DNA from: Phycisphaerae bacterium
GTDB lineage: Bacteria; Planctomycetota; Phycisphaerae; UBA1845; UTPLA1
Length of the DNA stretch: 6,366 nt
Direction: 5' to 3'
Assembly (NCBI GenBank): GCA_016935885.1
Contig: JAFGQA010000066.1
Coordinates: forward strand, 1-6,366
A program made the translations under genes and the position numbers. The notes below the pieces were generated by a model that saw only the letters and a list, made by a program, of their open reading frames with translations, searched no databases and was not told the origin of the DNA. Shown one piece after another: positions 1 to 5,167 of the stretch (its first letter is position 1; each line of letters begins with the position of its first letter).

Positions 1-100
1 CGCCGGACACGGTGTCGCCAGCCTGAACAACGAGAAGATGGTGACGCAGTTTTTCGACAAGCATCTCAAGGGAAGACCTGCAACGAAGCCGGCCGGCTGA
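1..100 (+). CDS. C-terminal end of a probable alpha/beta-hydrolase (partial)
   Basis: Only the last 33 codons are in the window. The frame is open from base 2 and ends at TGA 98-100. The visible peptide begins AGHGVASLNNEKMVTQFFDK and ends HLKGRPATKPAG. A Gly-His-Gly followed by a short helix with an FFDKHLKG-type tail is the usual C-terminus of dienelactone-hydrolase or esterase-like alpha/beta-hydrolases, where that His would be the third catalytic residue. The nucleophile and the rest of the fold lie outside the window, so the substrate cannot be named. The nitrilase-type gene starts 16 bases after the stop on the same strand, which suggests co-transcription. The family call rests on a short tail and is tentative. 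Confidence 0.6.
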   Translation, partial: AGHGVASLNNEKMVTQFFDKHLKGRPATKPAG

Positions 101-116
101 GTCGTGAGGGAAGGTC

Positions 117-977
117 GTGACAACGATGCAGTATCCGCGATGGGTAGGACTGTTGGGTCTGGCCGCTGTTTTGCCGCTGGCCGGCGCCTGTGGCACGAGT
201 GAAGGCCTCAGCCAATCGCGTCCGGCGTCTCCGCCGGTTCGCGAATTGACGGTCGCGGCCGTGTCGTGCGAGAGCCGCATTCGCCAGACCGATTTCAATC
301 TATCGCGGATCGAGCACTGGGCCAGGCGGGCCGTGGCGGCCGGAGCAGATATCGCCCTGTTTCCTGAGACCGCCATCAGCGGGTGGTGGGCCAGCCGTGA
401 GACCCGTGCCTTTGCCGAGCCAATCGACGGGCCTTCCATCACGCGGCTGAAGAAAGTGGCAGGTGAGCTGGGGATCATTCTGGCCGTCGGCATGACCGAG
501 CGCAACGGCGACAAGGTCCACATCACGCACGTCGTTTTTGACGGGAATGGCGTGATTGGCGCGCACCGCAAGACCAGCCTGGCCTCCGGTGAGGAAAAGA
601 CGTGGGACCCCGGCGACGACGCCAACGTGTTCGACGTCAAGGGGATTCGTGTGGGCATCGCGATATGCTTTGAGTCCGTGCATCCGCCGACCTGTGCGAA
701 GCTTCGGGAGAACGGGGCGGAGATCGTTCTGGCGCCCTATGCCAACGGCACCGATCCGGATGAACTGCTCAATGGCAAGCGGCCGTACCCATACGAACGA
801 GCGAAGGAGAACCACGTGTGGTACGTTGCTTGTGACGCCCCGGCGCACGACGAGCGGAAGAATCTCAAGCGAGGCGCGGCGTACGTCATCAGTCCGGAGG
901 GTGAGTTGAAGACGATCACCGCCCCGGACGCGGTAGGCGAGACCATGGTGCTCCACACCATTCGAGTGGCGAATTGA
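117..977 (+). CDS. Nitrilase-superfamily carbon-nitrogen hydrolase, probable lipoprotein
   Basis: A 286-residue amidohydrolase-like protein of the CN_hydrolase family, which cleaves non-peptide C-N bonds (amide, carbamoyl or nitrile) through a Glu-Lys-Cys triad. All three residues are visible: Glu84 in LFPETAISGWW, Lys152 in AHRKTSL and Cys184 in IAICFES. The rest of the protein fits the family core of about 260 residues, with the GADIALFPE start strand and the typical TWDPGDD and GIRVGIAICFE segments. Residues 1-24 look like a signal peptide: Arg8, a Leu/Ala-rich core, then LAGAC with Cys25 as the possible lipidated residue, although Ala rather than Leu at -3 makes the lipobox weak. The start is ambiguous. 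GTG at 117 has GAGGG 7 bases upstream; ATG at 126 sits 11 bases after AGGGAAGG and would shorten the protein by 3 residues. Family members are mostly cytoplasmic, so export is unusual. The substrate is unknown. The gene probably forms an operon with the upstream hydrolase. Confidence 0.9.
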   Translation: MTTMQYPRWVGLLGLAAVLPLAGACGTSEGLSQSRPASPPVRELTVAAVSCESRIRQTDFNLSRIEHWARRAVAAGADIALFPETAISGWWASRETRAFAEPIDGPSITRLKKVAGELGIILAVGMTERNGDKVHITHVVFDGNGVIGAHRKTSLASGEEKTWDPGDDANVFDVKGIRVGIAICFESVHPPTCAKLRENGAEIVLAPYANGTDPDELLNGKRPYPYERAKENHVWYVACDAPAHDERKNLKRGAAYVISPEGELKTITAPDAVGETMVLHTIRVAN

Positions 978-1012
978 AAGTTGCGAATTGAGAATTGCGG
1001 ATTGAGTATTTG
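964..1012. repeat. Tandem degenerate 7-bp (heptad) repeat, about seven units
   Basis: The units from base 964, each exactly 7 bases, are GAGTGGC, GAATTGA, AAGTTGC, GAATTGA, GAATTGC, GGATTGA and GTATTTG. The phase is kept throughout, with a core close to GAATTGM. The array overlaps the end of the nitrilase-type gene: its stop codon TGA (975-977) lies inside the second unit, so the last residues of the protein are encoded by repeat. The region is AT-rich against a GC-rich background. Short tandem heptamers of this general kind occur between genes in several bacterial groups; their role is unknown. Confidence 0.7.
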
Positions 1013-1021
1013 GTTCTTTGC

Positions 1022-1042
1022 CGCGGAAGCTCCGCGTATTTT
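1022..1042 (+). terminator. Probable Rho-independent terminator after the nitrilase-type gene
   Basis: CGCGGA (1022-1027) and TCCGCG (1031-1036) form a perfect 6-bp GC-rich stem with a 3-base loop. TATTTT (1037-1042) follows directly, and a second T-run comes about 6 bases later. It lies 45 bases past the stop of the upstream gene, as expected for an intrinsic terminator. The stem is short, so efficiency is uncertain. Confidence 0.6.
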
Positions 1043-1080
1043 GCACGTTTTTGAGTGCCGCATCATCGTTTGTCGGGTGG

Positions 1081-1100
1081 CCCGCCGCTTCAGCGGTGGG
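1081..1100. repeat. Inverted repeat (hairpin) in the convergent intergenic region
   Basis: CCCGCCGC (1081-1088) pairs with GCGGTGGG (1093-1100) around the loop TTCA, giving 8 pairs with one G-U on the + strand transcript. No T-run follows in either direction, so it is not a canonical terminator. It may stop or protect transcripts from the two converging genes, or be a dispersed palindromic element; nothing here decides between these. Confidence 0.45.
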
Positions 1101-1120
1101 GGAGCGAACTGGGGAGAGAG

Positions 1121-1133
1121 TTGGCGACGCCAA
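1121..1133. repeat. 13-bp palindrome
   Basis: TTGGCG, a central A, then CGCCAA form a perfect dyad with a 1-base centre. It could be a protein-binding site or a small hairpin (5-bp stem, GAC loop). It lies between the convergent ends of the nitrilase-type and AraC genes, away from any recognised promoter, so a regulatory role is not evident. The rest of 978-1280 holds the heptad repeat, the terminator and the hairpin, and no ORF with recognisable family features or a good ribosome binding site. Confidence 0.4.
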
Positions 1134-1280
1134 GGCTAAAGGGGCAGAGCCGCCTGCATGACGATGACCACTCGCGTACCTTCGGGCGTTGAGTGCCAAG
1201 ACAACAGCGAAACGCAGCTCGGGACTCTCCGTTGCTTCGACGGCTTCCCGGACGACGCCAGCGCCGATCCGGCTCCCTCG

Positions 1281-2303
1281 TCAGACCTCTACATCCCGAC
1301 TGCCCAGTCTGGACGCAGCATCTGGCTTCCGTCGCAGGGTGTCCGATGGCAACTCGCCGAAGCATCCCTTGTAGGCCCGAGCGAAATCGCCGAAGTGCCA
1401 GAAGCCCCACCGCAGGGCCTCGGCTGTCACCGTGGTCGTGCCGTGAGTCGCCGCCCGCAACGCCTGCCGCACCCGATGAAGCCGGAGTCGGGTCAGGTAC
1501 GCCACCGGGGTGATTCCCATCAACTCCTTGAAGGCGTACTGCAAGGTCCGCTCGCTCACCCCAGCCGCCATGCACAGGTCGGTCACATATAGACGCTCCG
1601 CGGCGTGTGCAAGGGCGAAATCCTCAGCGTTCCGTACGACCTGACTGTAAGCCTGCCGTGTCAGGTCGCGACGTACGAACTCGACGTTGGCGGCCGAACC
1701 GAGCGTCGCCAGAAGGGTTTCCAGGAGTTCGACTTGAGCGGCGGCCTGCGTCTGGGGTATGTCAAACACCTGGGGCCGTCTCGCGGCCATGTTGACCAGG
1801 TGTCGTCCCCAATCGTACAGGGCGTGGGCGGCGGCGAGATTCGGCTGCAGCAACTCGACGCCGTGAGGAAGACAGAACTCACCCTCCCGCTGCCGGCTGC
1901 GGAGGTGCACCCGGATGTCGCCGGGCGGTACGAGGAAGGAGACGCTCTCGTAACCAGCCGCAACGACGAACTCCACCTCGATCTCAAACCCCACCGCCAA
2001 CACCCGGTCAGGGCCGACGGGCAGCCCATTCAACGTACCTGCCGTTCGTGGGCCGAAGGCGACATACGCCACGAAACCGCTCTGCAGTCTTGTCCGCGTG
2101 CGGATGGGCAAATTGGTCGAGTGGAACAAGAGAACGCTTGCACCGATGCGAACGACGATTCGCCTCGCTCGCAGCGGCATGGATTGCAGTTTTACTGCAT
2201 CCAGCTTGATCACCTCGATCCCCTCGCCGACCGCTGTTGAGTCGCCGATCTCGACGATCGTGACGGCTGGCCGACAGTTGGAGGTGGCGGTCACGATAGG
2301 CAT
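1281..2303 (-). CDS. AraC-family transcriptional regulator
   Basis: A DNA-binding transcription factor of about 340 residues; stop codon at 1283-1281. Residues 1 to about 215 form a sensor-like domain with no identifiable ligand. Residues about 238-325 are the AraC double helix-turn-helix: first motif VTDLCMAAGVSERTLQYAFK, long linker helix LRLHRVRQALR, second motif with GFWHFGDFARAYKGCFGELP. The GFWHxGxFA...FGELPS signature is typical of the EutR-like branch of the family, which does not by itself imply ethanolamine control. The frame is open as far as an ATG at 2441, but that start would lie upstream of the gene's own likely promoter. ATG 2303 is chosen here; it lacks a clear Shine-Dalgarno sequence. 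GTG 2342, with AGAGGGG 5 bases upstream, is a real alternative giving 353 residues. The gene is divergent from the sulfatase and porin genes, and probably controls them and itself. Confidence 0.88.
   Translation of the reverse strand: MPIVTATSNCRPAVTIVEIGDSTAVGEGIEVIKLDAVKLQSMPLRARRIVVRIGASVLLFHSTNLPIRTRTRLQSGFVAYVAFGPRTAGTLNGLPVGPDRVLAVGFEIEVEFVVAAGYESVSFLVPPGDIRVHLRSRQREGEFCLPHGVELLQPNLAAAHALYDWGRHLVNMAARRPQVFDIPQTQAAAQVELLETLLATLGSAANVEFVRRDLTRQAYSQVVRNAEDFALAHAAERLYVTDLCMAAGVSERTLQYAFKELMGITPVAYLTRLRLHRVRQALRAATHGTTTVTAEALRWGFWHFGDFARAYKGCFGELPSDTLRRKPDAASRLGSRDVEV
2257..2297. repeat. Spaced perfect 8-bp inverted repeat in the 5' end of the AraC gene
   Basis: ATCGTGAC (2257-2264) and GTCACGAT (2290-2297) are exact inverse complements 25 bases apart. 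Their centres are 33 bases apart, close to three helical turns. The repeat lies within about the first 16 codons of the regulator when ATG 2303 is used. It could be an autoregulatory site or an mRNA hairpin, or a coincidence of the coded Ile-Val-Thr and Val-Thr-Ile residues. AraC proteins more often bind direct repeats, which weighs against an operator. Confidence 0.3.
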
Positions 2304-2335
2304 GAGAGGCTTGTTCACAGTTTGCGGAAATCCGA

Positions 2336-2365
2336 TAGACACCGGCACCCCTCTGGCAGCATAAT
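2336..2365 (+). promoter_or_regulatory. Sigma70-like promoter for the sulfatase-porin unit
   Basis: TAGACA (2336-2341, 5 of 6 matches to TTGACA), an 18-base spacer and CATAAT (2360-2365, 5 of 6 matches to TATAAT) point rightward. Transcription would start near 2372, some 50 bases before the 46-codon ORF and about 225 bases before the sulfatase ATG. The -10 element overlaps that of the opposing promoter. Consensus matching only. Confidence 0.5.
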
Positions 2366-2388
2366 ACTCCGCGCGTTCGCCCTGTCTT
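2361..2388 (-). promoter_or_regulatory. Sigma70-like promoter for the AraC regulator
   Basis: Read on the - strand, AAGACA (2388-2383, 4 of 6 matches), a 16-base spacer and TATTAT (2366-2361, 5 of 6 matches) point leftward, with a start expected near 2354. This leaves a leader of about 50 bases to ATG 2303, or about 12 bases to GTG 2342, and excludes a translation start at 2441. The -10 hexamer shares its bases with the rightward promoter, so the two polymerases would compete. Confidence 0.4.
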
Positions 2389-2422
2389 CCTGCAGAAGGC
2401 AGCGAACCAAGGAGCCACGGAT

Positions 2423-2563
2423 ATGCCGAGCAGACGGTCAATAGCCGCCGCCGTGACTCTTCTAGGTTCCTGCGTTCGGGCCCTCTGCCATGCTAGCGGC
2501 CGGCAGCCCGAAGGGCAAACCGATCTAATCGAAACGACTTCGTCGTTCAGGCCGTGTCTATGA
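2423..2563 (+). CDS. Small ORF (46 aa) with secretion-signal-like N-terminus, sulfatase leader
   Basis: I do not recognise this protein. ATG 2423 is preceded by AAGGAG (2409-2414) with an 8-base gap, a near-ideal ribosome binding site. The peptide starts MPSRRSIAAAVTLLGSCVRA: two Arg, a short hydrophobic stretch, then LGSC, which fits a lipobox with Cys17 as acceptor. The remaining residues (about 18-46) are polar, and the last residues are FRPCL. The ORF ends in ATGA (2560-2563) and lies between the promoter and the sulfatase on the same strand. It could be a small secreted or lipidated peptide, a leader ORF that sets translation of the sulfatase, or the 5' remnant of a lost gene. Against it: the hydrophobic core is short, and a 46-codon ORF can arise by chance. 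The ribosome binding site is the strongest argument for translation. Confidence 0.4.
   Translation: MPSRRSIAAAVTLLGSCVRALCHASGRQPEGQTDLIETTSSFRPCL
2533..2547 (+). promoter_or_regulatory. Small hairpin at the end of the 46-codon ORF
   Basis: AACGAC (2533-2538), loop TTC, and GTCGTT (2542-2547) give a perfect 6-bp stem. It ends 13 bases before the ATGA overlap at 2560 and about 50 bases before the sulfatase start. A ribosome finishing the small ORF would open it. No T-run follows, so it is not an intrinsic terminator. A role in translational control is inference. Confidence 0.35.
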
Positions 2564-2601
2564 GAAGGTGCGGACCAGTCAACACGAGGAGAAAGCTATG
2601 A
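2560..2601 (+). other. 13-codon mini-ORF joined to both neighbours by ATGA overlaps
   Basis: ATG 2560 overlaps the stop of the 46-codon ORF (ATGA 2560-2563). Its own stop TGA (2599-2601) overlaps the sulfatase start (ATGA 2598-2601). It would encode MRRCGPVNTRRKL. Both Arg-Arg pairs use AGA/AGG codons, expected to be rare in a GC-rich genome; the second pair also forms the sulfatase ribosome binding site. The weak AGG 8 bases upstream means translation would depend on coupling from the preceding ORF. It may be chance. Confidence 0.25.
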
Positions 2602-5063
2602 GAATACTTGGACACCGATGGATACATGGGATGCTGGCCGTTGCGGCAGCCGCGATTCCCTGCCTAGGCCAGCAAGCCGCCGGCGCGATCAAGGAGAAAG
2701 CGACCGAGTCCAAGCACCGCTCCCATCTCCCCATGCCGAACACGGTTCGGCCCAGTTCGATCGTTTACGATGCGAAGAGTCCCGATGCAAAGTTCCCTCC
2801 CATCGAGCAACTACGGCCGCCGAAGGGCGCACCCAACGTGCTCATTGTGCTGATTGACGACGCCGGGTTCGGTTCGTCCAGCACTTTCGGCGGCCCCTGC
2901 GCGACGCCGGTCCTGGACAAGCTGGCGGCCAATGGATTGCGGTACAACCGGTTCCACACAACCGCCATCTGCTCGCCGAGCCGTCAGGCGTTGCTCACCG
3001 GGCGCAACCATCATTCCGTCGGCATGGCCGGCGTCACCGAGATCGCGACCGGCGCGCCGGGTTACTGCTCGGTCCGGCCCAACTCCATGGCGCCTCTGGC
3101 GGAGACGCTCAAACTCAACGGTTACTCCACCGCCCAGTTTGGCAAGTGTCACGAGGTGCCGGTCTGGCAGACGAGCCCGGCCGGACCGTTTGACGCCTGG
3201 CCTACGGGCGGCGGCGGCTTCGAGTACTTCTACGGCTTCATCGGCGGCGAGGCGAACCAGTGGTATCCGACGCTGTTTGAGGGCACCACGCCGGTCGAGA
3301 ACAAGAAGACGCCCGAGCAAGGCTACCATCTCATGGCGGACATGACCGACAAGGCCATCAAGTGGATCGCGCAGGAGAAGGCGCTCGCACCCGATAAGCC
3401 GTTCTTCATCTACTTCGCCCCCGGCGCCACCCACGCTCCCCACCACGTTCCGAAAGAGTGGGCCGACAAATACAAGGGCAAGTTCGATCAGGGTTGGGAC
3501 AAACTGCGCGAGGAGACCTTCGCCCGGCAGAAGAAGCTCGGGGTCATCCCGGCGGACTGCCAGCTTACCGCGCGCCCCAAGGAGGTGCCGGCCTGGGACG
3601 CGATGCCCGAAGGGTTCAAGCCCGTGCTGCGCCGGGAGATGGAGATGTATGCCGGTTTCCTGGAATTCACCGACTACCACGTGGGCCGCATCGTGGATTC
3701 GCTCGAGAAGCTCAGAATCCTCGACGATACACTGATCTACTACATTGTCGGCGACAACGGCGCCTCGGCCGAGGGTGGAATCAACGGATGCTTCAACGAG
3801 ATGAGCTACTTCAACGGCCTGCAAGCCCTCGAGACACCCGAGTACCTGACGGAGCGGCTCGAGAAACTCGGCGGGCCGGAGTCCTACAACCACTACGCCG
3901 TGGGCTGGGCGCACGCGATGAGCACGCCTTACCAGTGGACCAAGCAGGTCGCCTCCCACTGGGGCGGGACGCGCAACGCCACCGTCGTCCACTGGCCCAA
4001 GGGCATCAAGGCCAAGGGCGAGATTCGCTCGCAGTTCACCCACGTGATTGACGTGGCCCCGACGGTCCTCGAGGCGGCCGCTCTTCCGCAGCCGGAGTCG
4101 GTGAACGGCATCCAGCAGGACCCGATCGAGGGCATCAGCATGCTCTACTCGTTCGACAACGCCAATGCCCCCGAGAAGCACGAGGTGCAGTACTTCGAGA
4201 TCATGGGCAACCGCGGCATCTACTACAAGGGCTGGTCCGCGGTTACGAAGCACTACACGCCCTGGATGCTGGGCAAGAGGCCCGCATTCGACGACGATGT
4301 GTGGGAGCTCTATGACGGGAGCAAGGATTGGAGCCAGGCGAACGACCTCGCCAAGCAGATGCCGGAGAAACTTCACGAGCTGCAGCGCCAATGGCTGATC
4401 GAGGCGGCGCGCTACAAAGTGCTGCCCATGGACGACCGGCTGATCGAGAAGCTCAACCCGGACCTCGCCGGCCGGCCGGTGCTCATCAAGGGCAAGACCC
4501 AGCTTCTCTTCGGCGGTATGGGACGCCTCTCGGAGAACTGCGTCCTCAACATCAAGAACAAGTCGCACTCCATCACCGCCGAAATCGTCGTACCCGAGAA
4601 GGGTGCTCAGGGAGTCATCGTCTGCCAGGGCGCGAACATCGGCGGGTGGACCCTGTATGCCCACAACGGCAAGCTCAAGTACTGCTACAACTGGGCCGGT
4701 TTCAAGAACTTCATGGTCGAATCCGCCGCCGCGCTCCCGGCGGGCCAGCACCAGGTGCGCGCGGAATTTGCCTACGCCGGTGGCGGCATGGGCAAAGGCG
4801 GCAAGGTGACCCTTTACACCGACGGCAAGAAGGTCGGCGAGGGGGACGTTGAGGCGACGCTCGCGATGGTCTTCTCCGCGGACGACGGCTGCGACGTCGG
4901 CGAGGACTCGGGGGCCGCGGTGTCCCCCGATTATGGCACGGTCGGAAACGCCTTCAACGGCGAGGTTAAGGGCGTGCAACTCTCCATCGCCGATGACCCG
5001 AACAACGCCGATCATCTCGTCAAGCCGGAGGACGCAGTCCGCGCAGCGTTGGGACGGCAGTGA
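2598..5063 (+). CDS. Type I (formylglycine-dependent) arylsulfatase, exported
   Basis: An 821-residue sulfatase that hydrolyses sulfate esters using a formylglycine made from Cys125 of CSPSR (125-129), followed by the family signature tail ALLTGRNHHS. Other active-site residues visible are Asp87-Asp88 in LIDDAGFG and Asp386-Asn387 in GDNGAS (calcium ligands), Lys183 and His185 in FGKCHE, His279 in ATHAPHH and Lys449 in WTKQVASHWGGTRN. The FGKCHE form and the segment with GGGGFEYFYGF resemble the large AtsA-type arylsulfatases of mycobacteria and proteobacteria. Residues about 625-800 form a beta-rich C-terminal region, probably a concanavalin-like sandwich, as in those enzymes. Residues 1 to about 30 are a signal peptide (basic start, then MLAVAAAAIPCLG), so it acts in the periplasm or outside. 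ATG 2598 is chosen because GAGGAG lies 7 bases upstream; an in-frame GTG at 2568 has no such support. Cys-type maturation needs a formylglycine-generating enzyme, absent from the window. The natural substrate is unknown; the porin downstream suggests a sulfated carbohydrate. Confidence 0.95.
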   Translation: MRILGHRWIHGMLAVAAAAIPCLGQQAAGAIKEKATESKHRSHLPMPNTVRPSSIVYDAKSPDAKFPPIEQLRPPKGAPNVLIVLIDDAGFGSSSTFGGPCATPVLDKLAANGLRYNRFHTTAICSPSRQALLTGRNHHSVGMAGVTEIATGAPGYCSVRPNSMAPLAETLKLNGYSTAQFGKCHEVPVWQTSPAGPFDAWPTGGGGFEYFYGFIGGEANQWYPTLFEGTTPVENKKTPEQGYHLMADMTDKAIKWIAQEKALAPDKPFFIYFAPGATHAPHHVPKEWADKYKGKFDQGWDKLREETFARQKKLGVIPADCQLTARPKEVPAWDAMPEGFKPVLRREMEMYAGFLEFTDYHVGRIVDSLEKLRILDDTLIYYIVGDNGASAEGGINGCFNEMSYFNGLQALETPEYLTERLEKLGGPESYNHYAVGWAHAMSTPYQWTKQVASHWGGTRNATVVHWPKGIKAKGEIRSQFTHVIDVAPTVLEAAALPQPESVNGIQQDPIEGISMLYSFDNANAPEKHEVQYFEIMGNRGIYYKGWSAVTKHYTPWMLGKRPAFDDDVWELYDGSKDWSQANDLAKQMPEKLHELQRQWLIEAARYKVLPMDDRLIEKLNPDLAGRPVLIKGKTQLLFGGMGRLSENCVLNIKNKSHSITAEIVVPEKGAQGVIVCQGANIGGWTLYAHNGKLKYCYNWAGFKNFMVESAAALPAGQHQVRAEFAYAGGGMGKGGKVTLYTDGKKVGEGDVEATLAMVFSADDGCDVGEDSGAAVSPDYGTVGNAFNGEVKGVQLSIADDPNNADHLVKPEDAVRAALGRQ

Positions 5064-5081
5064 GCCGGCAAAGAGACGGTG

Positions 5082-5127
5082 CTCGACGGATATCGGCCAC
5101 CGCGCCGGGTGGCCGTTGTCCTCCGAG
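5082..5127 (+). promoter_or_regulatory. Long imperfect hairpin between sulfatase and porin genes
   Basis: The core is a perfect 8-bp stem: CGGCCACC (5094-5101), loop GCGCCG, GGTGGCCG (5108-5115). It extends outward past a T-T mismatch by 5 more pairs (5088-5092 with 5117-5121, one G-U), and past a 2x2 internal loop by 4 pairs (5082-5085 with 5124-5127). No T-run follows, so it is unlikely to be a full intrinsic terminator. Placed in the 104-base gap between two genes of one apparent operon, it may stabilise or process the mRNA, or partly reduce read-through into the porin. Confidence 0.55.
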
Positions 5128-5167
5128 ACTACTTAACGAAGCATAAGTCTCTCAGGAAGGAGATTTC

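Noticed and set aside
964..1012. Heptad array as a CRISPR array
   Set aside because: The units are 7 bases and directly adjacent, with no spacers, and no cas genes are present.
300..1199. 299-codon - strand frame spanning the nitrilase gene and the intergenic region
   Set aside because: Part of its translation (SAILNSQLSIRHSN) is simply the heptad repeat read in reverse, and the rest is antisense to the nitrilase-type gene.
1090..1592. Overlapping frames on both strands around the end of the AraC gene (1090-1575 -, 1158-1592 +)
   Set aside because: They overlap the conserved AraC C-terminus, lack recognisable motifs, and have no supporting ribosome binding site that I can see.
1605..2240. 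211-codon + strand frame opposite the AraC gene
   Set aside because: It mirrors the regulator's coding frame, and no family features are seen; the AraC helix-turn-helix on the other strand is unmistakable.
2304..2441. N-terminal extension of the AraC protein to ATG 2441
   Set aside because: It would place the start upstream of the likely - strand promoter and overlap the + strand leader ORF; the extra residues do not resemble a domain.
2568..2597. GTG 2568 as sulfatase start
   Set aside because: ATG 2598 has GAGGAG at ideal spacing, and its product begins directly with a proper signal peptide; the extension would put an acidic stretch in front of it.
2811..5015. 734-codon open frame on the - strand, antisense to the sulfatase
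   Set aside because: It lies wholly opposite a gene with intact catalytic motifs. Long antisense frames are expected where third codon positions are mostly G or C. The translation is low-complexity, rich in Val, Leu, Arg and His, with no recognisable family.
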